Shown: positions 26,698 to 33,923 of the stretch, one piece after another | How the letters are laid out: the number at the start of each line of letters is the position of its first letter | Position numbering within the stretch: the first letter of the stretch is position 1 | DNA from: an uncultured Clostridia bacterium | GTDB taxonomy: Bacteria > Bacillota > Clostridia > Christensenellales > UBA1242 | Reading direction: 5' to 3' | Assembly: GCA_934757845.1 (NCBI GenBank) | Contig: CAKVLQ010000001.1 | Span: 181,882 to 245,881, forward strand | Length of the DNA: 64,000 nucleotides | Notes under the pieces: model-generated | Databases searched by the model: none | What the model was told of the DNA's origin: nothing | What the model saw: the letters and a program-made list of their open reading frames with translations, nothing else | Made by a program: the position numbers and the translations under genes

Positions 26698-26862
26698 AAA
26701 TGTTCCTTTAATTTTTTTAATATATTGAAAATATAGTTTTTTAATTAAAACTATAATCTATAATTATTTTATTATAATAATTAACTATATATCAATTATT
26801 ATAATTTTAGCGGGACAAAAAGTCAATTTATTTGTTTTGTTTGATTTTTTTTAAGATTTTGT

Positions 26863-26868
26863 TAAAAT
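26863..26868 (+). promoter_or_regulatory. Leaderless promoter of truA
   Basis: TGT-TAAAAT (extended -10) ends 6 nt before the ATG; no ribosome binding site. Confidence 0.45.
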
Positions 26869-26874
26869 ATATTT

Positions 26875-27618
26875 ATGGCAAACATAAAAATAGAATTTTC
26901 ATATAATGGTCAAAATTATTATGGGCTTCAAAAGCAAGCCGACAAAAAAACCGTGCAGGGCGAAATTGAAGAAGCACTATTTAAACTTTTTAAAACAAAA
27001 ACAAGTATAACTTTGGCTGGAAGAACAGACAAGGGTGTTAGTGCTCAAAAAATGGTTGCGAATTTTGAAACAAATTACTCAATAAATCCACAAAAAATTT
27101 GCTATGCATTAAATGTTTTGCTTCCATATGATATTAGAATTTTAACCAGCCAAAAAGTTTGCGAGAATTTTCACGCTAGGCACAGTGCAAAAAGCAAAAC
27201 TTATTGTTACAAACTTTATCATTCAACTTTTGAATTGCCACTTTTTCCGTTTGAAAGCCAAATTAAATTTGATGTTAATTTCAAAAACATGAAAAAAGCA
27301 ATGAAATATTTGGTTGGCACAAAAGATTTTTCAAGTTTTGTAACAAACGCAAAACAATATGAAAATTGCACAAGAACAATTTTTAAGGCTGTTATAAAAA
27401 AAGAAAACATTTTGGGCATAGACCACTATTATTTTTATTTTAAAGGGAATGGCTTTTTGTATAATCAAATAAGAAACATGGTTGGAACAATTCTTCTTGC
27501 TGGGCAAAACAAAATTAAACCTAAAGATTTAAAAGAAATTTTAAATGCCAAAGACCGAAAACTGGCAGGTTCGTGTATGCCAGCAAATGGGCTTGTGCTT
27601 ATGAATGTTGAATATTAA
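26875..27618 (+). CDS. truA: tRNA pseudouridine(38-40) synthase
   Basis: TruA isomerises uridines 38-40 in the anticodon stem-loop of many tRNAs. The 247 residues show YNGQNYYGLQKQADKKTVQGEIEEAL, the catalytic aspartate motif LAGRTDKGVSA, HARHSAKSKTYCYKL and the C-terminal GNGFLYNQIRNMVGTILLAG. All are strongly conserved in the family. The preceding spacer (26698-26874) is very AT-rich and holds the divergent nifJ and truA promoters. Confidence 0.95.
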   Translation: MANIKIEFSYNGQNYYGLQKQADKKTVQGEIEEALFKLFKTKTSITLAGRTDKGVSAQKMVANFETNYSINPQKICYALNVLLPYDIRILTSQKVCENFHARHSAKSKTYCYKLYHSTFELPLFPFESQIKFDVNFKNMKKAMKYLVGTKDFSSFVTNAKQYENCTRTIFKAVIKKENILGIDHYYFYFKGNGFLYNQIRNMVGTILLAGQNKIKPKDLKEILNAKDRKLAGSCMPANGLVLMNVEY

Positions 27619-27663
27619 TTAAAATAAACTTTTTATTTTATTGATTTATTAAATTATTTTATA

Positions 27664-27669
27664 TATAAT
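27664..27669 (+). promoter_or_regulatory. Leaderless promoter of recN
   Basis: TATAAT ends 6 nt before the ATG; no ribosome binding site. Confidence 0.5.
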
Positions 27670-27675
27670 ATTAAT

Positions 27676-29361
27676 ATGTTAAAAACTTTAAAGATAAAAA
27701 ATGTTGCGTTAATAGAAAAGGCAACAATAAATTTTGACGAAAAACTTAACATAATAAGCGGGGAAACGGGTGCGGGCAAAAGTGTTTTGCTTGACGCTGT
27801 TGGGCTTATACTTGGTCAAAAGGCAGACAAAACGCTGATAAAAAATGGCGAAGAATTTTTGTTTGTTGAAGCAACTTTTTTGAATAACAATTCAAAAAAA
27901 ATTCAAAACTTTTTTGAGCAAAACAATTTAGATTTTGACGATTGTATAATTATTTCTCGAAAAATTTCTCTTGACGGCAAAAACGAAGTTAAAATAAACG
28001 GCGAAAATGTTCCATTAATGTTTGTAAAAAATTTATCTTCGCTTTTGATTGATAATCATAAGCAAAATGAAAATTATGAAATTTTGAACAAAAAAAAGCA
28101 GTTAGCATTGGTTGATAGTTTTGTTGAATTTGATTTTGATAATTTAAAAAATTTATATAAAAATATTGGTGAAATAAACAAAAAAATTGCAGAACTTTCA
28201 CTTGACGAAAATGAGCGGAACCACGAACTTGACCTTCTTTTGTTTGAAATTAACGAAATTGAAAATGCAAAATTAAGTGAAAATGAAGAAGAAGAACTTA
28301 AATCTGAACTTTTAAGCCTAAAAAATGCTGAAAAAATTGCAAATAATTTGAATAATATAAAACAAAGTTTTGAAGGCACGGGTGGAATTATTAGCAGTTT
28401 AAGAAAATGCAATATTGATTTAGCAAACATTGCCTCTTTAAGTGGAAAATCTTGTGAAACACTGGATAGACTTAATGGGCTTGAAATTGACGCTAATGAT
28501 ATTTATGAAGAAATATTAGAAAAATTTGATATAGATTTTAGTGAAGACCGTTTTGAAGAAATTGATAATCGTCTTGAAATTTACAAAAATATGCACAAAA
28601 AATATGGAATTTTGTTTTCGGACATTCAAGATTTTTTGGAAAAAGCCAAACAAAAATATCAAAAACTTGCAAATTTTGGTGAAGAACTTGAAAAACTGAC
28701 AAAACAAAAAACTGAACTTATAAAAAAAGCATTTGAATTGTGTGAAGAACTTTCAAGCAAAAGAAAAATTAGTGCAAAAAATTTTGAAAAACAAATTGAA
28801 AGCGAACTTGCTGAACTTGCAATGCCAAACGCAAAAATCAAATTTGTTTTTAATAATTATAATCTTTCAAACTTTGAAAATTATTTCTCGGGGCTTGGTG
28901 CAGACGATGTCGAATTAATGTTTTCGGCAAACCTTGGTGAAGAAGTTAAGCCATTAAGTTTGGTTGCAAGTGGTGGCGAAATTTCAAGGCTTATGCTTGC
29001 AATAAAAACCATAACATCACAGTTTGACGACATTCCAACAATTATATTTGACGAACTTGACACGGGAATTAGTGGGGAAGCGAGTGTTGCGACAAGCAAA
29101 AAACTTGCAAAAATTTCAAAACATCACCAAATTTTGGCAGTTTCGCATTTGTTTCAAATTTGTGCCATGGCAGACAAAAATATTTTGGTTAAAAAAATTG
29201 AGCAAAATGGAAAAACTGTTTCTTTGCCAATCGAACTTGAAAAAGACCAAACAACTTTGGAACTTTGCAGGTTTTTATCTGTTAATGGCGTTACAGAAAG
29301 CACAATTAATCATGCCAAAGAAGTTAAAGAATTTTGCGAAAACTATAAAAAATCAATTTAG
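27676..29361 (+). CDS. recN: DNA repair protein RecN
   Basis: An SMC-like ATPase of 561 residues, an early responder in double-strand break repair. The N-terminal Walker A is ISGETGAGKSVLLDAVGLILG (about 34-54) and the opening is LKIKNVALIEKATINF. A central coiled coil follows (about 150-380, Glu/Lys/Leu-rich). The C-terminal half has the ABC signature LVASGGEISRLMLAIK, Walker B TIIFDELDTGISGEA and the H-loop AVSHLFQI. The recN-spoIVB-spo0A order is conserved in spore-formers. Confidence 0.96.
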   Translation: MLKTLKIKNVALIEKATINFDEKLNIISGETGAGKSVLLDAVGLILGQKADKTLIKNGEEFLFVEATFLNNNSKKIQNFFEQNNLDFDDCIIISRKISLDGKNEVKINGENVPLMFVKNLSSLLIDNHKQNENYEILNKKKQLALVDSFVEFDFDNLKNLYKNIGEINKKIAELSLDENERNHELDLLLFEINEIENAKLSENEEEELKSELLSLKNAEKIANNLNNIKQSFEGTGGIISSLRKCNIDLANIASLSGKSCETLDRLNGLEIDANDIYEEILEKFDIDFSEDRFEEIDNRLEIYKNMHKKYGILFSDIQDFLEKAKQKYQKLANFGEELEKLTKQKTELIKKAFELCEELSSKRKISAKNFEKQIESELAELAMPNAKIKFVFNNYNLSNFENYFSGLGADDVELMFSANLGEEVKPLSLVASGGEISRLMLAIKTITSQFDDIPTIIFDELDTGISGEASVATSKKLAKISKHHQILAVSHLFQICAMADKNILVKKIEQNGKTVSLPIELEKDQTTLELCRFLSVNGVTESTINHAKEVKEFCENYKKSI

Positions 29362-29383
29362 CAATTATTGCTAAATTTTTTTT
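29356..29383 (+). terminator. Terminator after recN
   Basis: Stem ATTTAGCAA/TTGCTAAAT with a 3-nt loop and eight Ts, overlapping the recN stop codon. Confidence 0.85.
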
Positions 29384-29441
29384 ATTAGAATAATATTTTA
29401 TAATCTATTTAAACTACTTTCGTCTTGAAAGGAGTTTTTTA

Positions 29442-30662
29442 ATGAGCATATTTAAACATAAAAAATTTGTTTTTGCCATTTTATTTGTTTTGCTGGCGCT
29501 TTCTTTTTTGCCTTATATTGCACAAAGTTTAACAAATATAAATAATGAACTTACTTATGCAAGTTTAAGTGATATTGACTATGCCATAAAAAACAAAACT
29601 TTTGGAAATTTATGGACATTAAGTTACGGAAAAAATCTTCAAGCACAAAGTGGAGATAACTTAATTAAGGTTGATTTAAAGTTTTTGAATTTAATAACCA
29701 CAAAAAGTTTTTATGTTAACACAAAAGAAGACACGATTTATGCTGGTGGAAATGCTGTTGGGGTTTATCTTAACACAAAAGGTGTTATTTTGATGGGTAG
29801 CAACAGTATTATTACAAAAGATGGTTTAGTGGACACATTAAAAGATAGCCCACTTCAAGTTGGTGATATTATTTTAAAAATTAACGATGAAATTATTTAT
29901 AATATCGACAATATTGTTGAAATTATAAATCGTGAAGAAAACAAAGGAAAACCTGTTAAAATTGTTTATATTCGCAAAAATAAAGAGTATGAAACCGAAC
30001 TTGTGCCAGCCCTAGACGAACAAACAGGCGAATATAAACTTGGAATTTGGGTTAAAAATGATGCAAGTGGAGTTGGAACTTTAACATATTGCACCAAAGA
30101 TGGAAAATTTGGAGCACTTGGGCATTCAATTAATATTGGTGGAACAAAAGATGCTTATGAAATTGATGGTGGAAAACTTTATGCTTCAACCATTATTGGT
30201 GTAACAAAAGGTAAAAAAGGAAAAGCGGGCGAACTTAAAGGTTTGTTTCTGCAAGGAAAAAATGTTCAAGGAGAAATTTATAAAAATATAAGCACAGGTA
30301 TATATGGAGATATGTGCGAAAATTCATCATTATTTGAAAATGCAAAAACAAGAGAATATAAAATTGGTGGAAGATTTACGGCAAGACCAGGAAAAGCAAA
30401 AATATTGTCTTGTATAAATGGAACAGAAGTTAAAGAATATGATATAGAAATTATAAAAACCAATTATCAAAACACATCAAAAGAAAAAAGCATGGTAATT
30501 AAGATTGTTGATAAAGAACTTTTGGAAAAAACAGGCGGAATAGTTCAAGGAATGAGTGGAAGCCCTATTATTCAAAATGGAAAATTGATTGGTGCAGTAA
30601 CTCATGTTTTTATTAACGACCCTACCAAAGGTTTTGGGCTTTATCTTGATTGGATGCTATAA
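29442..30662 (+). CDS. spoIVB: Stage IV sporulation protein B (SpoIVB serine peptidase)
   Basis: A 406-residue secreted PDZ-serine protease. In Bacillus it is made in the forespore and triggers processing of pro-sigma-K by cleaving SpoIVFA. An N-terminal membrane segment (about 9-27) is followed by a PDZ domain (about 100-190: SPLQVGDIILKINDEIIYNID) and the S55 protease domain with GALGHSI carrying the catalytic His. The nucleophile is in GMSGSPIIQNGKLIGAVTHV near residue 373. An AAAGGAG site precedes the ATG. Its position before spo0A is the conserved order. Confidence 0.95.
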   Translation: MSIFKHKKFVFAILFVLLALSFLPYIAQSLTNINNELTYASLSDIDYAIKNKTFGNLWTLSYGKNLQAQSGDNLIKVDLKFLNLITTKSFYVNTKEDTIYAGGNAVGVYLNTKGVILMGSNSIITKDGLVDTLKDSPLQVGDIILKINDEIIYNIDNIVEIINREENKGKPVKIVYIRKNKEYETELVPALDEQTGEYKLGIWVKNDASGVGTLTYCTKDGKFGALGHSINIGGTKDAYEIDGGKLYASTIIGVTKGKKGKAGELKGLFLQGKNVQGEIYKNISTGIYGDMCENSSLFENAKTREYKIGGRFTARPGKAKILSCINGTEVKEYDIEIIKTNYQNTSKEKSMVIKIVDKELLEKTGGIVQGMSGSPIIQNGKLIGAVTHVFINDPTKGFGLYLDWML

Positions 30663-30782
30663 AAACATTAATTATTTTTGTAAGAATATTGAACATAAGT
30701 TTTAATTTTATTCAATATTGGCTCATTTTTGTAAAAAATATGGCAAAATTTTTAAAATATTAAATAATTTTTAAAAAATCAG

Positions 30783-30811
30783 TTGCTTTTTATTTTCCAT
30801 TATTGTATAAT
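30783..30811 (+). promoter_or_regulatory. Promoter of spo0A
   Basis: TTGCTT (30783-30788), 17-bp spacer, TATAAT (30806-30811). It lies 36 nt before the chosen ATG. Confidence 0.6.
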
Positions 30812-30847
30812 GAAATTACTCAACATACAAAAAGGAAGAAAGTAGTA

Positions 30848-31537
30848 ATGAGTTCAGCAATTTATTTTGCATCAAACGCAAACCCGATTGATGCAAGAAT
30901 CGTCCGACGAGTTTGTGAAAACCTGAAATTGACATTGTTGTTTGAAAATGATTTCACAAACTTAATCCACAAGATGGTAAAAACAAACCCCAAGTTTGTT
31001 TTTCTTGATGGGAATGGTCCGGAGGTAGTTTATCTATCAAAACTGCTTGTAGGAGAAATGTATAACAAAACAAAACTTATTTTGATAAGTGATAATTTTG
31101 TGTGCGATAACTCGCAAATTAGTGTTGTGCCTTTAAATAATCTTGAAGATTTTATTTTAAGCCTAAAAGAATATTATTTTGAAGACACTGAACACAATAT
31201 GATTAAGGTTGAAGGGAAGATTAAAAGATATTTATTGTCGCTTGGTTTTAATGCAAGTTCAAAAGGCTTTGACTATATTTTTGAGTGCGTTAATTTAATT
31301 ATGGAAGACAAGCAATACAAATGTCTAAAAGAGTGTTATAAAATAATAAAGTGCAATTATGAAATTAGCAATGAGAACAATATTGATAGAGATATGCGTT
31401 CGGCAATTTCAAATGCTTATGAACTTAACAAAGACCAATGGAATAGTTCATTTAGCAATATTTTTGATAAAAAGCCAACTTGCAAAAATTTTATATGTTT
31501 AGTGGCTCATAAACTTATTGAAGATTTAAAAATTTAA
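30848..31537 (+). CDS. spo0A: Spo0A-type sporulation regulator with a degenerate receiver domain
   Basis: A 229-residue response-regulator-like protein. The C-terminal half matches the Spo0A DNA-binding domain: LLSLGFNASSKGFDYIFECV, MRSAISNAYEL (recognition helix region) and the ending KPTCKNFICLVAHKL, parallel to the Bacillus KPTNSEFIAMVADKL. The N-terminal receiver keeps an Asp in KFVFLDGNG (about D54). It lacks the acidic pair after strand 1 (FASNANP instead of DDN) and the conserved Lys near its end. It follows spoIVB, as expected. The start at 30848 has an AGGA site about 11 nt upstream and begins strand 1; a TTG at 30803 would overlap the promoter. Confidence 0.85.
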   Translation: MSSAIYFASNANPIDARIVRRVCENLKLTLLFENDFTNLIHKMVKTNPKFVFLDGNGPEVVYLSKLLVGEMYNKTKLILISDNFVCDNSQISVVPLNNLEDFILSLKEYYFEDTEHNMIKVEGKIKRYLLSLGFNASSKGFDYIFECVNLIMEDKQYKCLKECYKIIKCNYEISNENNIDRDMRSAISNAYELNKDQWNSSFSNIFDKKPTCKNFICLVAHKLIEDLKI

Positions 31538-31568
31538 TATTTATTAAATATTTTTAATATAATATTTT

Positions 31569-32168
31569 ATGAACAACTTTTTTAAAAAACTAAAAGAAGA
31601 ATTTGTTAGAATTTATAATTCAAACAAACTTTTTTTGGTTTTTTTATTAATAAGTTTTTTGGTTGGAATTATAATTGCAATAATAAATTTAATAAGTTTT
31701 AAAAGTATAATTTGCTTAAATAATCTTATTGATGTTTGTTTGCTTGGATATTTCAAAAAAAATATAAGTTTGTTTGGCTTTTTTGTTCAAAAATATTTTT
31801 TATGTTTGTTTATATTAATTTTGGTTTTCTTGGTTTGTTCAAACAAATATTCAATTTATCTTCTTTGTGCGTTAACCTTATATTTTGCATATCTTATTGT
31901 TTTTAATATGGGTGTTATCATTTTGTGCTTTGGCTTTTTTGGTGTGATTTTTGCAATTTTTAACATATTATTAACAAAACTTTGTTTTTTGTTGTTATGT
32001 TTGTTTTTGGGGTTATATTTAAAATCAAATTGCGGGTGCAACTATTTTGCGAATGCAATTAAAAATTATAAGTTTTTGCTAATCATTTGTTTAATTTTGT
32101 TTGTTTTAGTGCTATTAGAGATGATTTTGCTTCCACTTTTAAGTTCAACTTTCATAATTATTTTTTAG
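31569..32168 (+). CDS. Polytopic membrane protein, possibly SpoIIM-like
   Basis: A 199-residue, very hydrophobic protein with about five to six predicted membrane spans, separated by short Lys/Asn-rich loops. Its size, topology and position between spo0A and dacF are compatible with SpoIIM, a component of the engulfment peptidoglycan machinery. No diagnostic motif was confirmed, so this is only a suggestion. TATAAT (31558-31563) ends 5 nt before the ATG and no ribosome binding site is seen, so translation is probably leaderless. Confidence 0.55.
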   Translation: MNNFFKKLKEEFVRIYNSNKLFLVFLLISFLVGIIIAIINLISFKSIICLNNLIDVCLLGYFKKNISLFGFFVQKYFLCLFILILVFLVCSNKYSIYLLCALTLYFAYLIVFNMGVIILCFGFFGVIFAIFNILLTKLCFLLLCLFLGLYLKSNCGCNYFANAIKNYKFLLIICLILFVLVLLEMILLPLLSSTFIIIF

Positions 32169-32215
32169 ATGAATAATTTTTATATTTTTTCAAAAGATAA
32201 ATCAAAGAGGTAATT

Positions 32216-33376
32216 ATGAAAAAAAGAATTTTATGTTTATGTTTAATTTTAATTTCGGTTTTAATGATGGTTTCAACAAAACCAATTTTGGTTAATGCCG
32301 AAAATCAAAACTTTGATGCAAAAGCCTATATTTTGGTTGATTATAACAGCGGGGAAGTTTTGCTTAATAAAAACGAAGAAGAACATCTTGAAATTGCAAG
32401 TATGGTAAAACTTATGACAAGTTTATTAACCCTTGAAAAAATTGATGCTGGCGAACTTTCACTTGACCAAAAACTTATGGTAAGTGAGCACGCCGCAAGT
32501 CAAGAAGGCTCTCAAGCATTTTTGGACGCAAATCATGAATACACAGTTGAAGAACTTTTGAAAAGTGTGATTATTGCTTCAGCAAATGATTCAAGTGTTG
32601 TTTTGGCAGAAGCGATTGGTGGAAGTGAAGAAGGCTTTGTTAATTTAATGAACGCAAAAGCAAAAGAACTTGGGCTTGAAAACACACTTTATGCAAACGC
32701 AACAGGGCTTCCAAGTGAAAGCACTCAATATTCATGTGCAAAAGATGTTGCTAAACTATTAAAAGAAGAAATAAAACACAAATTATATTTCAAATATTCA
32801 AATGTGTGGATAGATGAAATTATTCATGCAAGTGGAAGAAGAACTGAACTTGTTAACACAAATATTTTAATCCGAAAATATAACGGCGTTGATATTGGTA
32901 AAACAGGATTTACTGATGAAGCGGGTTATTGCTTATCGGCTTCATGCAACAAAAACAATTTGAGATTAATTTCGGTTGTTATTGGAACAAAATCTACAAA
33001 AGACCGATTTAGCATAACAACAAATTTGTTAAACTATGGCTTTGCAAATTTTGAAAATAAATGCGTATTAAAACAAGCAGATAATCTTGACAATATTAGT
33101 GTTAAAGGTGCAAAACAAAAAGAAATTGAAATTGAATATTCTAATGACTTTTATAACCTAACCAAAAAGGGTGAAAAAGGTGAGTATAAAACTAAAATAG
33201 AAATTAATGAAAATCTTAAAGCCCCACTAAAACAAGGCGATGTTGTTGGAAAAGTTTATGTGGTTAAAGATGGTGTTGTTATTGGTGAAGTTAATATTGT
33301 TTCAAAAAATGATGTATCAAAATCAACTTATAAAGATAGTTTAAACAAAGTTATTGATAACTTTTCAATAAACTAA
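32216..33376 (+). CDS. dacF: D-alanyl-D-alanine carboxypeptidase (DacF/PBP5 type)
   Basis: A 386-residue penicillin-binding protein that trims the terminal D-Ala from peptidoglycan stem peptides. A signal peptide (about 1-28) precedes the peptidase S11 domain with SMVK (62-65, nucleophile Ser), SAN (122-124) and KTG (229-231). The C-terminal PBP5-like beta domain follows from about 300. DacF is the sporulation-associated member usually found near spo loci; the neighbourhood here favours it over DacA, but sequence alone does not prove it. An AGAGG site lies before the ATG. Confidence 0.9.
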   Translation: MKKRILCLCLILISVLMMVSTKPILVNAENQNFDAKAYILVDYNSGEVLLNKNEEEHLEIASMVKLMTSLLTLEKIDAGELSLDQKLMVSEHAASQEGSQAFLDANHEYTVEELLKSVIIASANDSSVVLAEAIGGSEEGFVNLMNAKAKELGLENTLYANATGLPSESTQYSCAKDVAKLLKEEIKHKLYFKYSNVWIDEIIHASGRRTELVNTNILIRKYNGVDIGKTGFTDEAGYCLSASCNKNNLRLISVVIGTKSTKDRFSITTNLLNYGFANFENKCVLKQADNLDNISVKGAKQKEIEIEYSNDFYNLTKKGEKGEYKTKIEINENLKAPLKQGDVVGKVYVVKDGVVIGEVNIVSKNDVSKSTYKDSLNKVIDNFSIN

Positions 33377-33392
33377 TATAAAAATAAAAAGG

Positions 33393-33417
33393 CAGCCGCT
33401 CAAAGCGGTTGTTTTTT
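33393..33417 (+). terminator. Terminator after dacF
   Basis: Stem CAGCCGC/GCGGTTG with one G-T pair, then a T-run. Confidence 0.8.
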
Positions 33418-33436
33418 ATAAATGTGGCATAAAATG

Positions 33437-33465
33437 TTGACAAGGCTATTTTATTTATGTATACT
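33437..33465 (+). promoter_or_regulatory. Promoter of tRNA-Trp
   Basis: TTGACA (33437-33442), 17-bp spacer, TATACT (33460-33465), 15 nt before the mature tRNA 5' end. Confidence 0.8.
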
Positions 33466-33480
33466 ATTATAGTAATTTTT

Positions 33481-33556
33481 AGGCGAATAGCTCAGTTGGT
33501 AGAGTCGCGGTCTCCAAAACCGTTGGTCGTGGGTTCGAGTCCTACTTCGCCTGCCA
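33481..33556 (+). tRNA. tRNA-Trp (anticodon CCA)
   Basis: A 76-nt cloverleaf. The 7-bp acceptor AGGCGAA/TTCGCCT, D-arm GCTC-AGTTGGTA-GAGT, anticodon stem GCGGT/ACCGT with loop CTCCAAA, T-arm GTGGG-TTCGAGT-CCTAC, and an encoded CCA end are all present. The anticodon CCA reads UGG only, so UGA is a stop here, in agreement with TGA-terminated genes in the window. Confidence 0.96.
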
Positions 33557-33561
33557 AGAAA

Positions 33562-33586
33562 AACAGCCGCTTGTGGGCTGTTTTTT
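33562..33586 (+). terminator. Terminator after tRNA-Trp
   Basis: Stem AACAGCC/GGCTGTT with loop GCTTGTG and a T-run. Confidence 0.85.
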
Positions 33587-33675
33587 CGTCTTGCCCGCTT
33601 GCAGGACTCGGGCAATGCTCCGCATACAATTTCTGCGAAATTAACCCACGACTTCTTCCTTAGGCTTTGAATAAA

Positions 33676-33690
33676 TCCTACTTCGCCAGC
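33676..33690 (+). repeat. Direct copy of the tRNA-Trp 3' end (att-like)
   Basis: TCCTACTTCGCC (33676-33687) repeats the tRNA T-stem/acceptor sequence at 33540-33551 exactly. Such duplication is the hallmark of integration into a tRNA 3' end; here only about 125 bp separate the copies, so any element has been lost. Confidence 0.45.
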
Positions 33691-33753
33691 ATTGCAATTA
33701 TAAATCATTAAAATTCATATTCTAATAAAAAGATGTGAGCATTTTTTTATTTT

Positions 33754-33855
33754 TTAAATTTTTATAAACATTTTGCAATTTTTTCTAAAACGAGCAAAAG
33801 TTGTATCAAAAGTTGTATCAAATTTATTGTATATAAATTCAATGAAAAAACAGCC
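33754..33855 (-). pseudogene. Possible relic of a tyrosine-integrase C-terminus
   Basis: A 33-codon open frame on the minus strand contains the repeat DTTFDTTFARFRKNCK and ends in TAA. Similar Thr-rich tails end many phage-type integrases whose att site overlaps the gene end. The first codons lie in a terminator stem and there is no catalytic domain, so the call rests on tail resemblance and on proximity to the tRNA repeat only. Chance is a real alternative. Confidence 0.25.
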
Positions 33856-33874
33856 TTAAATAGGCTGTTTTTTA
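33846..33874 (-). terminator. Terminator of the large CvpA-like gene
   Basis: Stem AACAGCC/GGCTGTT (minus strand) with loop and a T-run, 50 nt beyond the stop codon of the minus-strand gene. Confidence 0.8.
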
Positions 33875-33923
33875 TTTTGTACAAAACTATTCTTTCAATC
33901 TATAAAACTATTTATAATGGCGA

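Larger units (their letters stand above)
33557..33923. other. Non-coding region downstream of tRNA-Trp, integration-scar-like
   Basis: No intact gene was found in these 367 bases. They hold two terminators, a direct copy of the tRNA 3' end, an inverted copy of part of its T-arm (AACCCACGAC, 33641-33650, complement of the tRNA GTCGTGGGTT), a 12-bp tandem repeat and a possible integrase relic. Confidence 0.5.

Noticed and set aside
33481..33556. Alternative genetic code (UGA as Trp)
   Set aside because: Only a CCA anticodon is seen, and UGA ends several genes, for example at 4892-4894 and 21234-21236.
33457..33663. Plus-strand frame across tRNA-Trp
   Set aside because: It reads through the tRNA and its terminator and has no ribosome binding site.
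33451..33708. Open frame antisense to tRNA-Trp containing RSRTRTHDQRFWRPRLYQLSY
   Set aside because: This peptide is the well-known artefact obtained by translating the reverse strand of a tRNA gene; the frame exists because of the tRNA, not a protein.
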